Positions 10,866-22,600 are shown, counted from the first letter of the stretch. The stretch: 64,000 nt of DNA from CAJBLF01 sp964504915 (GCA_964504915.1 CAZDFH010000004.1:62001-126000), one strand, 5' to 3'. Made by a program: numbers and translations. The notes: a model not told the origin generated them from the letters alone.

Positions 10866-12578
10866 ATGAAAGCTCGTTTATCGACAGTTCCCAAGAAGGT
10901 TCTCAGAGCATCTAAGAAAGTGCTGAAAGCACCAAAGATTGTCTTCAATATGCCAAAAGATATTTTGGAATTTTCCCTCGATATGTCCTTTGATTTTCTC
11001 AATACTTCAATGGATATATTGGAAGATCCTAGAAAAATTGCTAAAGTCCCTAGACAGCTTCTCAATATGCCTGTCCGTATGTTTAACAAAACAGTCAGGA
11101 CATTATTTACCTATAATGCAGATTTTCAAGATACAAATTTTATGGATCAAGAGGCAATTTTGATCTGATTGATTAATAAATGTAGGAATACTACGTTTGG
11201 CAAAAGGTATGGATTTAAACGTATCAAAACTATTCAAGATTTCCAAAGGCAGGTGCCGGTGTTTCATTATCATGATTTTGAACCATGGATACATTATATG
11301 TTGAAGTGATGAAAGAATATTACCTATCCTGGTAAAATGGACTGGTTCGCTACATCGTCTGGTACGACGGCTACTACATCCAAATATTTGCCGGTCACCA
11401 ATGAAGCATTGAAGAAGTGTCATTTTAAATGAGGTATCGATGGTGTGACTTTCTATATCAAGAATAATCCCAAGAGCCAACTCTTCAAAGGTAAGTGATT
11501 GTTGCTCTGAGGTGTCTTGGGGCAAAATCCGTATACCGGAGAAGAAAATGTCTGATTTATCTCTGCTATTTTGCAAAAGAATACGCCATGGTTAGGAAAG
11601 ATACTCAAGGAGCCACAAGATGATATTGCCTATATAGAAGACCGAGAAGAAAAACTGGACGCTGTGGTCAAGCATACCGTCAAAAAAAATATAACCTCTA
11701 TCAACGGTCAGCCAGGTTGGTTGTTAACACTGCTTTATAAAGTCTTGGAGTATACCGGTAAAAAAAGTATTCTGGAAGTCCGACCAAATCTGGAGGTGTT
11801 TTTTTGGTGAGGATTGCCTATCACGTTATACAAAGAACAGCTTGCCAAACTTATCCCTGGCTCCCAAATGAAATATTATCAGGTGTATAATGCTTCTGAG
11901 TGATTCTTTGCAGTGCAAAATGAAAATTTTGCTGATGATATGTTGCTTCTTACCAATCATGGGACATTCTATGAATTTATCCCGTTGGAAGAATATGGGA
12001 CTCCTGAGCCAACGGTCCTTACCTTGCAAGATGTGGAAGTACAGAGAGAATATGTGATGTTGATTACCAATCATTCTGGTCTACGAAGATATGTATTGGG
12101 CGATGTAATAATTTTCACGCAACTCAAACCATGGAAAATAAAAATTACGGGCAGAACAAAATATATGATCGATATGATTGGAGAACGTTTATTCTTAAAT
12201 CATGTAGAAAAAGCATTTCTGGAAACCTGTAAACAAACAGATGCGATTGTCGCCGAATATACTGTCGGTCCTCATATATACACATGATGACAAGTAGCAA
12301 CAGGAGCACATGAATGGCTGATTGAATTTGTCAAAAAGCCTGACAATATGCAACATTTTACACAGATTCTTGATCAGGAATTGTGCACGATTAATATTTC
12401 GTATGCTGATGAAAGGCAAAGGACGAAGGTACTCTGATTACCTATCGTGCATGCTGTGCCTACAGGTACATTTTATGCATGGATGAAAAAGCATAACAAA
12501 CTCTGAGGACAGCACAAAGTCCCCAAAATAAAAAACGATAGAGAACTTGTCGATGAGATACTAGAAATTATTGGATAA
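10866..12578 (+). CDS. GH3-family acyl-adenylating enzyme, second copy
   Basis: A 570-residue GH3-family protein, clearly paralogous to its upstream neighbour. Motif I is ATSSGTTATTSKYLPVT, motif II is VYNASEGFF, and motif III is RRYVLGDV followed by GRTKYMIDMIGERL. In the last motif the usual acidic residue after GRTK is replaced by Tyr, unlike the first copy. About 90 N-terminal residues form amphipathic segments punctuated by Pro (PKKVL, PKIVF, PKDIL, PRKIAK, PRQLL), absent from the first copy and possibly membrane-associating. The two enzymes could act on different acids, which is inference. Confidence 0.87.
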
Positions 12579-12590
12579 TCTTTTTGTCGC

Positions 12591-14054
12591 TTATATAGAT
12601 TCTATTGTTTTCATATAGATAGGTTTGAGTGTCTCTTGTCCTAAAAATTCGTTTGGACGAGAAGCATTTTGTAATGCGGTTGTTCATCATGCTTTTTCCA
12701 TGCTTTTGGTGATAGCTGATACACAGTTGTATGCATCATTGTCTACTATTTTCCCTGTGACAAATCACGATACTGCTTCCTGACTATCGTAGGCTTTACC
12801 TAGTAGTCCAGTCATCTCTGTGATGGTCTTTCTGGCTATGTCTTGGTCATTTTGTCTCAAGACCATGATATTGGCTGCGTTTTTATTCTGTAGGTAAGCC
12901 GATAGAGTTATTTTTTGTACTCATCCATCTGAGCTATGAATTAGGTTCATATCACCATTATTGGTGAATACGGGTTCATCTACCAGCATGGAATGAGTGA
13001 ATGTATATTTATTACTTCATTTGATATTCTCCACCCCAGTCAATAAGTCATCACCATCTGATAAGCTGGATACCTTTCTTTCTGGTGTAATTAGTAATAT
13101 GTCTCCTGCCACGATCTGTTTGCTAAATAATTCATAATTGGATTTTTTGCTGCCTTCTTTTTTTTGGAATAAGATATCTTTTGCATAACTCAGCAAATAT
13201 GTCGTTTCTATGATTTTCTGTGGATTTTTAATTTCTCTTAATATAGTTTCGTACATTGTGACCGTATTCTCCAATTCTTGCGTAGATAATGCATCAAGCT
13301 TACTTCCTGTGGTGAGCTTATCAAAATTTTCTGCGAACCTCTTGGCGTGCTTTCCCTTTCATGATCCAAATATATTAGAGATCATGCCAAATACTGCGGA
13401 TATAGCTCCAGACCAATCTCATTTTTTTACGTAGTCCATCAATGAGGTTTGCTCTGCTTGAGATGTCATGGGATTGTCTGGCCTTGTGTCTACGGTGGAT
13501 ACGGTAATTTCTTTTTTGTCGGTGAAGATGGTATAATAGGGTTGGACGAAATCTTTATTATTCTCTGTATTCTCTTTTGCTCCTACTTTCCAAAAAGTAA
13601 GGTAAGTGGGCTGTCCATCTTTTACGTTAACATTCGTGTCTTGTCCGAATGGAATTATCGTACGTCACTTGTCCCATATTGCTACCACGATGTTCCCGTG
13701 TGAATCTAGTCTGGGGATAAATAATGTCTCTTTCCCATCAATAGTTTCTTTTCTAAAAAATTTTAATAGTCGTGGATAGGTAGTATAATCTTCCAGTCTT
13801 TTCTGTGTGGATGCATCATCAATGTGTTTGAGTGCACCTGAAAATCATCCTTTCTTTATATCGGGATCGTTTTCATTTGTTTTATTAAATTCATCTATTC
13901 GCTGTAGATAGGTTCCTATCAATGGATTTTCTTTCGTCAATGTCTCTTTGAGCCCAGTCAACTCCTGAGTAAAATTTTTAGTGTCTATATTCTCCTCTTG
14001 GATGTCTTTGGTAGACTTGAACGTCTCTGCTCTGTCATATGTTTCTCCAACCAT
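12591..14054 (-). CDS. Permuted papain-fold (YiiX/NlpC-P60-like) peptidase, probable
   Basis: A 487-residue protein. The C-terminal third shows GDILLITP, then THSMLVDEP with a His near residue 354, GGVQKITLSAYL, and YNCVSAI with a Cys near residue 444. His before Cys is the order of circularly permuted NlpC/P60 proteins such as YiiX. The first 300 residues are polar and unassigned. A strong promoter at 14087-14115 would start RNA near 14080, so ATG 14054 with a leader of about 28 nt is preferred. A TTG at 14084 would add a hydrophobic decapeptide resembling a signal but would be leaderless. Confidence 0.6.
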
Positions 14055-14086
14055 GTGGTATGGGAAAGATAATAAAATACACAATG

Positions 14087-14115
14087 ATTATATCCGAAAT
14101 TGCCGTATTTGTCAA
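14087..14115 (-). promoter_or_regulatory. Sigma-70-type promoter for the permuted-peptidase gene
   Basis: On the minus strand TTGACA and TATAAT are separated by exactly 17 nt, a perfect consensus. The predicted transcript start falls near 14080, which favours ATG 14054 as the start of the downstream gene. Confidence 0.8.
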
Positions 14116-14143
14116 AAAATCACAGATATCCTTTTTCTTTAGC

Positions 14144-14171
14144 TTGATAGCCAAGGGCAAAAGAATATATA
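14144..14171 (+). promoter_or_regulatory. Probable promoter of glyA
   Basis: TTGATA and TATATA with a 16-nt spacer, placed so that the start of RNA would lie about 25 nt before the glyA ATG. The same spacing and leader length recur at other genes here. Confidence 0.5.
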
Positions 14172-14203
14172 GAGATGGATTTATTTTGTTACCCGATTGT
14201 CCC

Positions 14204-15484
14204 ATGAGTACACTCCAGACTACTGATCCAAAGATTTATGCTTCTATCCTCGCTGAGCAACAACGTCAGTCTGATGGGATGGAGCTCATCGCTAGTGAAA
14301 ATTATCAATCGCCTGCCGTACTGGAGGCGCAGTCATCGGTGTTTGCTAATAAATACTCTGAATGATTTCCAGGCAAAAGATATTATGGTGGACAAGAAAA
14401 TACGGATATTATCGAACAGCTTGCTATCGATAGAGCAAAAGAAATTTTCCATGCTGATCATGCGAATGTCCAAGCATTGTCTGGGGCCGCAGCTAATCTC
14501 TGTATTTACTCTGCATTACTTCAACCGGGTGACTGTATCCTCTGAATGGATCTCACGCACGGATGACATCTCACACATGGTGCGCCAGTCACGTTTATCT
14601 CCAAAATTTTCAACTTCCAGAGATACAAAACCAAGGCAGATGGCTCTGTCGATTTTGAGCAGGTCCGTGCATTGGCTCATGAGTTTAAACCCAAGATGAT
14701 CCTCGCTGGATTTAGTGCATATACCAGAGAATTGGACTATGCAAAATTTGTCGAAATTGCCAACGAAGTTGGCGCGATTGCATTTGCTGATATGTCACAT
14801 ATCGGTGGTTTCATCGCAGCTGGAGTATTGAAAAATCCCCTAGATTATGGTTTCCACGTGATGATGACGACGACACACAAATCACTGCGCGGACCAAGAG
14901 GAGCATTGATCCTCAGTAAGTGAACAGTTTCCAATCCATTGAAAAAACCCGAAGATACGATAGAAAATATTCCTACGAGAATCGATAGAGGAGTCTTTCC
15001 TGGTATGCAATGATGACCACATATGAATACGATCTGTGCGATCGCTGTCGCGCTCAAAGAAGCTCAATCAGCAGAATTTAAAGCATATGCCGAGCAAGCG
15101 TTGAAAAATGCACAGGTATTGGCTACTGAGCTTATGGCTCGTGGATATAAATTAGTTACCTGATGAACGGAAAATCATATGGTGATTGTCGATTTTTCAT
15201 GAACGGACTTAGATGGATCTGTCGCTGAGAAGACCTTAGACAAAATCGGTATCTCCACATCCAAATCCACTATCCCAGATGATCCCAATCCACCATTCAA
15301 GCCATCAGGATTGCGCATCTGATTGCCGGCGATGACGACGAGAGGAGTGAAAGAAGCCGATACCAAGCAAATAGTCGCATTCATGGATCAGGCGTTGAAA
15401 AACAAAGATAATGAAGAAATGTTAGCCGATCTCAAAAATAAAGTCAGAGAATTTTGCTTGAAATTTCCTGTGCCAGGGTTATAA
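14204..15484 (+). CDS. glyA: Serine hydroxymethyltransferase
   Basis: A PLP enzyme that interconverts serine and glycine and charges tetrahydrofolate with a one-carbon unit. The 426 residues cover the full family length. Visible are GMELIASENYQSPAVLEAQ near the start, GKRYYGGQE, the PLP lysine in TTTHKSLRGPRG (near residue 226), and SGLRIG near the C-terminus. Many family glycines are UGA, for example in YSEGFPGK. ATG 14204 gives MSTLQTTDP and fits the promoter upstream. The transposase-like gene follows 8 nt after the stop. Confidence 0.97.
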
Positions 15485-15492
15485 TTGTCGGT

Positions 15493-15999
15493 ATGGAAAA
15501 GCAACGCAGACAAAATAGATTAAGTCATCGATTATATAATGAATGAATATTTTTTGTGACGATATGTACACAAGATAAATTTTGTTATTTTGGGTCAAAA
15601 GACGTAGGGGATGATGCAAAAGACGTAGGGGCGGATACCATCCGCCTTAGTAAGTGTGGGGAGATAGTGAAAGAGTGTCGGTGTAACATACCCACAATTT
15701 ATGATAAAGTATCGTTGGCAGATTTTGTCATTATGCCAAATCATATTCATGGAATTTTATATCTTGATGGCGGCCCAAAGGCGTTTACTAAACGCCCCTA
15801 CGGTTATTTGTCGAAAGTTATTAAGTGATTTAAGTGGGCCGTACAGAAAGCATCTAACGAAGCTTGATGTACTTCCTTCCATCGACAGCGCTCGTTCTAT
15901 GATCACATCATCCGCAATGAAGAAGATATGCAAAATATCCAAGAATATATAGCATTCAATCCGCTCAAGCGAGAGAATGATGAATATTATAAGTCATAA
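15493..15999 (+). CDS. REP-associated tyrosine transposase (RAYT, IS200-like)
   Basis: A 168-residue Y1-type HUH nuclease. The HUH motif appears in MPNHIHGIL, the catalytic Tyr in FYDHIIRNEEDMQN, and the C-terminal YIAFNP is typical of RAYT proteins, which handle REP palindromes. The start region (RLSHRLYNEGIFFVTICT) matches the family. The gene itself contains REP-like DNA in frame: GTAGGGGCGGAT with ATCCGCC around 15630, and GGCGTTTACTAAACGCC near 15777. This gives an unusual insert (KDVGDDAKDVGADTIR) after strand 2. It starts 8 nt after glyA. Confidence 0.88.
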
Positions 16000-16044
16000 T
16001 AATTTCTTGCAAAGCTTTCTCCAAACTATACCAATACTGATGCA

Positions 16045-16080
16045 CCTGTCCGCCTACATATTTAAAAGGACGACAGGCGG
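16045..16080. repeat. GC-rich palindrome after the RAYT gene
   Basis: CCTGTC at 16045-16050 pairs with GACAGG at 16072-16077, and an overlapping CCGCCT pairs with AGGCGG. The spacing and G+C content suit a REP-like hairpin adjacent to the transposase gene. There is no T run for a clear terminator. Confidence 0.45.
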
Positions 16081-16112
16081 GTTCAAAATTTAATATGTAA
16101 TATTTCATATTT

Positions 16113-16634
16113 ATGGATATCTTGTTTATCATTCTCGGAACGATTTGTATCATTGTGGCTATTCTGGGCTCAGTGCTACCAGTCTTGCCTTGACCTATCA
16201 TTGGTTTCGCTTGATTACTCTTGCTTCATTTCACGAGTAGTCATCCTTTTGGCTGGACTTTTTTCATTGCATGGGCAATCGTGATTGTCATCATTACTTT
16301 GATGGATTATTATGTCCCCATTCGATGAACGAAAAAATTTGGTGGTACCAAAGCTGGTATCCGTGGTAGTACGATTGGATTAATTATATGAGTTGTCGTC
16401 TTGCCATTGCTGGGTATTGTCATCTGACCATTCGGCCTAGTCGGCTTGATCGCTGGACCGTTCCTCTGAGCATATATAGGAGAAAAACTGGCTGGTCGTC
16501 ATCACGTGCATGCTCTTCGTTCTGCGGTTGGTTCGTTTATCGGGTTTTTGACTTGAACGCTAATTAAATTAGTCGTCTGTCTGATTATGGCTGGATATTT
16601 TTTTATGAACGTGTATAGTAGCATCGTTAGATAG
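16113..16634 (+). CDS. DUF456 membrane protein
   Basis: 173 residues, almost entirely hydrophobic and glycine-rich, with about five transmembrane segments. The pattern LGSVLPVLPGPIIGFAGLLL, then KKFGGTKAGIRGSTIG and GPFGLVGLIAGPFLGAYIGE is the hallmark of DUF456. Function is unknown in the family. Nine or more glycines are UGA codons. The gene lies between the transposase and a secreted hydrolase with short gaps on both sides. Confidence 0.85.
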
Positions 16635-16659
16635 ATTTTATTTCCCCAGATATGTTTTG

Positions 16660-17988
16660 ATGAAAAGGATTTTTTTTATTGCACTTCTTTTTTCTTGCGT
16701 CTTTTTGTTTTCGTCTCAAGCAGATGCATACTTGTTATGATTTAAATCGCGAGATAATACGATTACCAATATCCAAGAAATAGAGGAGTCATACAACATT
16801 CATTTGCCTATTGTTTCTTTCATCTTTGATCCGTATGGTAAAAACGTTGTGACAACGATTCGGCAGCTACCAAGTAAGCTCTGACTTGATAGGATTTATC
16901 ATATATCGCTTTCACCAAATAGTTACACTGCTCAGCAAGTGGCCGATGGGCTTTTTGATAAACAATACAAAGAATTTTTTTCACTCATCAAAAGTGGAGA
17001 TGTAAGAGTCATTTTTCGTACGATGCATGAATTTAATGGTGGTCGATATCCTTGGAGTAGCAAACCGGTGGCGTTTAAGCAAGCACGAATCCACGTCCGA
17101 AATCTGTCTAGAGAAGCCGGGTTGACCCAACAAAATATTCTGTTTGATTTTTCTCTCAATGCGTGGGATTTGCCGGAAAAAAGTGGCAATCCAAATCAGA
17201 GGGGTGTGTTTGTCTCGTGTACGCAGGCCGTCAAAGCGAAATTAAAATGTCCAACGTTTGAAGATTATTATCCCGGAGACAAATATGTCGATCTTATGTG
17301 AGTGACCTTTTACAATCGATGAAAATGAAATAGTAATCGTCGACGGGGTGCCCCCAGAGATATCGTTAATGCAAAATGATGGAACACTCTAGATAGAATG
17401 AAGAAATTTAATAAACCGATTTTTATTGATGAGGTTGGTACGACGGCAGTAAACTATGCAGGGCAATATTCATTCCAAAAATCTTTGGATGTATACAAAA
17501 ATAATTATTCGCTCAAAAATGCTCGACTCTTGCAACTTCGCGATTTCCTCAAATCAGAACCGACTATTCTCGGAGCAAATTATTTCAATGTAGATCTCAC
17601 AAATGGATTACAAAATCGAACCTTGGGAGAATTGGATCGATCTGTCATTGATTTGCAGTCTAATAAATTTTATGAAGGCATCATGGATATCATCAATGCC
17701 TGAGAAAAAATAGAAAAAAATACCAGTAACTTACTAGCCCTTTTTAATATAAAATATCTTGCTGTGAGTGGAACAAAACTGTTGGTGCCATCACAATATG
17801 TCGCTCCCATCAAATCTCTCTATATGAATATTGCTTCTTGATCACTGGATAGATTGACTGCTATTCAGAATTTAGAAAATGGATGAATCCAGAAATTATA
17901 CAAAAGGTTTACCGCAAAAGATGCAACTGCTATGGCGACTATCTTGAGAGAAATTTTTGTGAAACCAGTAATGAATAAAACGAGATAA
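16660..17988 (+). CDS. Secreted glycoside hydrolase, GH26-like
   Basis: 442 residues beginning with a signal peptide (MKRIFFIALLFSCVFLFSSQ, cleavage near ADA). The core resembles GH26 beta-mannanases: VIFRTMHEFNGGRYPWS carries the proposed acid/base Glu (about residue 125), VDLMGVTFYN lies on the next strand, and KPIFIDEVGTT carries the proposed nucleophile (about residue 258). The last 150 residues are an unassigned helical region. It would cut or remodel a beta-linked glycan outside the cell; the substrate is not readable. It starts 25 nt after the DUF456 gene. Confidence 0.75.
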
Positions 17989-18033
17989 TTATGTTGGTCG
18001 TAGTTGTGTAGCTTTTTCTGAAACTTAATGGAC

Positions 18034-18061
18034 TTGACATTAATCTTTAAATGTGTATAAG
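18034..18061 (+). promoter_or_regulatory. Promoter inside the longest version of the next ORF
   Basis: TTGACA and TATAAG with a 16-nt spacer. RNA would start near 18068, downstream of the ATG at 18051, leaving ATG 18096 with a leader of about 28 nt. Confidence 0.6.
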
Positions 18062-18095
18062 ACTACTGATAGGTTTTATATTCTTATTCTCTCTG

Positions 18096-18551
18096 ATGGT
18101 TGAGGTTGCTTCAAATGCAAATACATGATCTTATGTGAATTTACCAGAAGCGTTTGATTATGTTTCTTATTTTACTACTGAAAAATGAGCTCTCGGTGAT
18201 ACTTTGGATATGGATTCCCCATTATCAACTTCCTTGAAATGTGCTATCCCTTCTGACCAAGATAATGCCACTGAACTTACTAAATCAGTATCTAGATGAG
18301 AAGTCATAACAATTTTAGATGAATTATCTGATGAATATAGACAAGTAATTATAGAGTCTTGCTTCATGGGGAAGCCACTAAAAACTATAGCTAAAAAACT
18401 TGGTAAGACTGTCAAGCAAGTCGCATTTTATAAAAATAATGCTACCAATTTCATCAAAAGGGAAGTACAAAAAGTCATGGCATTAGACTCACAAATAGAT
18501 AAGTCCTTAACTTCTTCACAAGAACGTACTCTGTCTGCAGAAATTAATTAG
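18096..18551 (+). CDS. Small protein with a sigma-region-4-like helix-turn-helix
   Basis: 151 residues from ATG 18096. The C-terminal half (ILDELSDEYRQVIIESCF, then GKPLKTIAKKLGKTVKQV) has the spacing of sigma-70 region 4, where two helices contact the -35 box, but there is no region 2. It could be an orphan regulator. An in-frame ATG at 18051 would prepend a hydrophobic stretch resembling a signal peptide; the promoter position argues against it. Function is unknown. A strong terminator follows. Confidence 0.65.
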
Positions 18552-18576
18552 ATATACGATTTCCCTCTTAATAGTA

Positions 18577-18607
18577 AAAAAACTACGATTCGTTCCGTAG
18601 TTTTTTT
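18577..18607 (+). terminator. Intrinsic terminator
   Basis: AAAACTACG pairs with CGTAGTTTT across an 8-nt loop and ends in seven T. It closes the sigma-4-like gene. Confidence 0.85.
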
Positions 18608-18632
18608 GTATGTCAGAAAATGGAGTATCTTT

Positions 18633-18719
18633 TTATCAACTTTCGTAGCCGGCTATTCCTATAAAGACTAATGCCAACATAGTCATAAGGAAGGGGAAGA
18701 GATTTTCTGGTGTCACCAT
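18633..18719 (-). CDS. Putative 28-residue single-pass membrane peptide
   Basis: ATG to TAA gives MVTPENLFPFLMTMLALVFI and then GIAGYESG, one clear hydrophobic helix. It ends just beyond the terminator of the facing gene. Small membrane peptides of this kind occur in bacteria, but at this length chance cannot be excluded. Confidence 0.35.
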
Positions 18720-18751
18720 TGGCTTCTAGTAAAATGGGTAAAAAGGGTGGT

Positions 18752-18790
18752 GGGTGAAAGGAGTGAAAAGGGTGAAAAGGGTGAAAAGGG
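18752..18790 (+). repeat. Short tandem repeat, unit GGGTGAAAA
   Basis: Three to four near-identical 9-10-nt units (GTGAAAAGGG and variants) stand in tandem in the gap before the Cys-cluster gene. No coding or promoter role is apparent. Confidence 0.7.
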
Positions 18791-18813
18791 ATGACGGATA
18801 ATAGATATTGGTA

Positions 18814-19443
18814 TTATCTTTCAACTAGCTTGCTCATAAATTCTGCATCCTTGAGAAAATTTCGTTGTGGGTTGATGCCGTGTGCGTGTAAAAAATTGAG
18901 TACTTTGCCGATGTATACATAATTATCTTTGTAGCCAGCCTCTTTTCTCACTAACAAGACTCTCTTTATATTTTCTTCATTACTGATAATTTCTTTGTGG
19001 GCTGGGCATCTCAATATTTTTACTATTTCAGTTGCACCTTGGTCTACTGCAAATGGATATGTCTTGCATATAATCGGTTTGATATCGGACAGCTTACAGC
19101 CTTCAGCTCCTAAACATTCTTTGATAAACATCCCACACCTTGCTTTTGTTCAAAGACTTCTCAAATCGATGATATTGGCTCGTTGAGTCAGTACTCATCT
19201 TTTTAGCATTTTGTCCTGGTTGGGCAACCACTCATTTACATCTACTTCTGTGTAATAAGTGAAATGAGGACTTTGTATTGTGAATGGAAAATCTATTCAT
19301 GCTATTGTAGATTCTTCGGGTGTAATAGATGGTGGATTTTTCTCATCATACAAAAATGCTGGAGAATCTGTACAACATGGATCTGGGCAGTTTTTTCAGA
19401 GGCATTCCTTCATGCTACCATCTCGATCTCAGGGAGTATTCAT
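18814..19443 (-). CDS. YkgJ-type cysteine-cluster protein
   Basis: 209 residues. The N-terminus has MKECLGKNCPDPCCTDS, and a second cluster ARCGMFIKECLGAEGCKL is followed by KPIICKTYPF. This arrangement is that of the zinc/iron-chelating YkgJ-like family (UPF0153), whose role is uncertain. UGA codons supply Gly within the first cluster and before TKARC. Start at ATG 19443; a second in-frame ATG ten codons later is possible. It stands divergent from the 1124-residue protein gene, with an AT-rich gap of 190 nt that contains TATAAT-like sequence. Confidence 0.75.
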
Positions 19444-19632
19444 GTGTTTTTCTGCTCAAAATATAAATATATTATATTTTATATATAATTCCTATCATAA
19501 GTCAAGTTTACTTTGCTTGAGTCTTGGTGCTAACTGCTTACAACCATTTCTTTAAAAACTATTCTTGCTTGATATTTATATTGTTATTTGTATGTTTCTT
19601 ATTGTCATTTATATTTTTTATGGATTGGAAAC

Positions 19633-22600
19633 ATGGGAAAAGAGGTAAAACTAGTACAAAATGCTCAATGAGGCGCTCAGGATGAAAAAAATATCGTCCA
19701 ATATCTCCAGAACTTTGTAAAGAATCCTGAAAACATAGACCTAACAACATCAGCTAGGACTAAGCTTCTGGCAGCTCTGGAGACTTTCCCTATCTTTCAT
19801 CCCACGAAAACTAATGTTTTGATGCAAGGTACTGCGACTAAAATCCAAAATATTCTCAATCTCAAGTGAAATAAAAGCTCGATACATTCTCTCGAAGAGC
19901 TAATCACAACAGTGAACAATACATCTTATGCTAAACTACAAAACAAGCATGCTCCGTCTGCAGGTCCTGTCGACGAGAAAGAAATTCCACATGACGAACA
20001 AGCATCAGTAGAAAAGAAAATTTTGGCAACGAATGAAATTCCTGCACCAGATAAGGTGGCTCAGCTAGAGCAAGCACTGTCAGAAGTACAGTGAGATCTT
20101 GCATCGCTCAAAGCACAGGTTTGACCTTTATTTACGTTCTTTAGAACTATTGCCCCTGCTACGCAAGAGCTCTTCGCTGCCTTGGGTGTGGTTTCTCTAC
20201 CCGTCAAGCATGCAGAAGATATATTCGAAGTGGCTACACCTGGAACATCTAGTGATGTTGTATTACAAATTATTGAACCTCGTATTATTAAGCATCCAGG
20301 TGAAGGAGAATATATTCTGAAGGATAATCCTGAAAGTGACTTATGAAGTGGTGCTGCATGAGCTTCTGATGTGTGAGCTGATGATAAGAAAGAGCATATG
20401 TCTGACTGTTCCTTCATTAAGCAACCAATGGTGGCTACATTATATAGTGCACTCCTGAAGTACCTTACCTTTTATTTGGAGACAGACAGTGTTGATGTAG
20501 CTGTACTCGTCCAAAATAAGATGCCAAGGATCTGGGCCTCTATGCAACTTATCGACTTCACTTCATGAGAAGAGTTTTTTGCTCGTGTAATGAAAATCTT
20601 TGGTCTAAAACTACCATATGATGATAAGTGAGTGCCTCCTGTGGCTGATCTTGTCCAAGCGCTTCCTGGAGATGTTCAATCTTATGCTCTTTTTTCTACT
20701 GAAATGTCTGCTTGGATACAACCTGCCTTGGATACATTATCAGGGCAAGAAAAAAAAGCAGTACAGTTGGCTTATGTACAAAAGCTTAGCATAGCTGACG
20801 TTAATACGTCGATGGGGAAAGCTCCTGATGCTACTGTAGCTAGTGTCACCATTAGTAATGCTTTTACCAAAAGTTTCCCCAAATCACTATTCCCTTCTAG
20901 AGAACCAAAATCACATAAAAATTCCACAAAGAAGGATGATGCTGCTTCTAGTGATGACATTCCTGGTGCCCCGAATTTAAATACGCACACGTGAGCTCCA
21001 CCAGGAGAAGACGATATACCTAATGATCGTATTGATATTATCCCTGTGCCTCCTGTGTTTGTCCCGGAGATAGGGAAAGATATTCTTGATCGTGGACGTA
21101 GGGAATTTCCTCCCATTATAGTGGATAAGCATACTGACACGACTTTAGATCAAGAAATTTCTGTCCATTCAATTCCACTACAAAAGGATCCTATCCTGAT
21201 TTTTGTAGAAACCAAAACCGATCCTGTAGAACCGGACACTAATCCTGTCGAGCCTTCTGTAGAAAATAATACTCCAAAGCCTCCTATCGATTGATATTCA
21301 CTTATTAATGCTGATATGCATGCTCTGTGATATATTAATAGAATCAACCAAATGATTGCCCCACTTGTACTCCCTGCAACAACGCAACAGCAGTGGCTTA
21401 CTCATAGGGCATTAATCGTACATATATATAAAGATTTCGTTGCTCCATTGAGTGCTAACGAAAGAAAGCAACTCGAATCTGCTCTTTCTGTGGCTTTATC
21501 TTCATCCACCCACGATATTTATCAGTCTTTGATCGTTTGGATTTTGGATGTTTTTCGTGAAATTCAGACGTTACTTTCTCTGAAAGATGAAAATATTCCA
21601 GGTATACAAGAACCAACAGAAGATACACATGATGATTACGTATTCATCCCTTCTCAAAAAGATTCTGAAGGGAAACAGATCATTTCAAAAAATTTACTAA
21701 AGGGTGCAGCAGAAGATTTCTCCGAGAATGACAAGGATTTCCCTGCGCCCAAAGATGAAGATAGCAAAAGAGGACAAAATGATTTATTAGATGACTCAAC
21801 AGATGCTCCTGAAAATGATGTCCCAGATGAGCCAGAAGAACCAGACGAGCCAGAAGAACCTCTTTATGATGAAAATTTCCCTCTTACCACAAAGCCTTCT
21901 GCTATAGTCGAAAATGATTTTAGACGTTTTCATAAGATACTAGGCATTCAGTTACCCATTATTGTTAATATGATGACGTGGGGAAACAATCCAGAAGGCG
22001 TAGTGCAATACTATATGCATGTCCTTAAAGAAGCTCATATTCCTTTATCTAAGCTAGGAAAGTTTCGTGCCGTATTGAAAGGTAAGGCTCCTGTAGCTCC
22101 TTCACTATATAAACAAGCTTGGTATGCTGGAGAAAACTGATTTCTACACTCTCTTTGGAAATGTATGGATGCTAGCTGGGAAAAGCTAGAGGATTCAGCG
22201 ATAGATGATGTACTACAAGATTCTAAAAAAAATGCTTCTATCAAGGGATCTATCAGCCCTGCTAGGTTGAAGGCTCTCATAAATGCTCCTAAGCAGGACG
22301 TCATAGCATCGGATTTTAAAGAACTTATTACTTGTCTATTGAAAACATGTGGTAAACAGTTTCCCGTGATTACCAAAGAGCAGTGGTTTGCCAATCCTCA
22401 GGCTGTGCTTCTCTCTTGTGTCAAATTATTATCTCAGTGTCCACCTGCAGCACTTCTGTCTTTTAGGACGCTTCTTAACGAAAAATATACGCTTCGTCAG
22501 AATATGTCTAATCATGCATGGTATACGAGACCGGATGGATTTCTTTATAGTCTCTACCTCTGTATTACTGTGAATGGATATGTTGATCCTATTTTTAAAT

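Noticed and set aside
18051..18551. Signal-peptide version of the sigma-4-like gene starting at 18051
   Set aside because: A strong promoter overlaps this start, so RNA probably begins after it. Kept only as an alternative.
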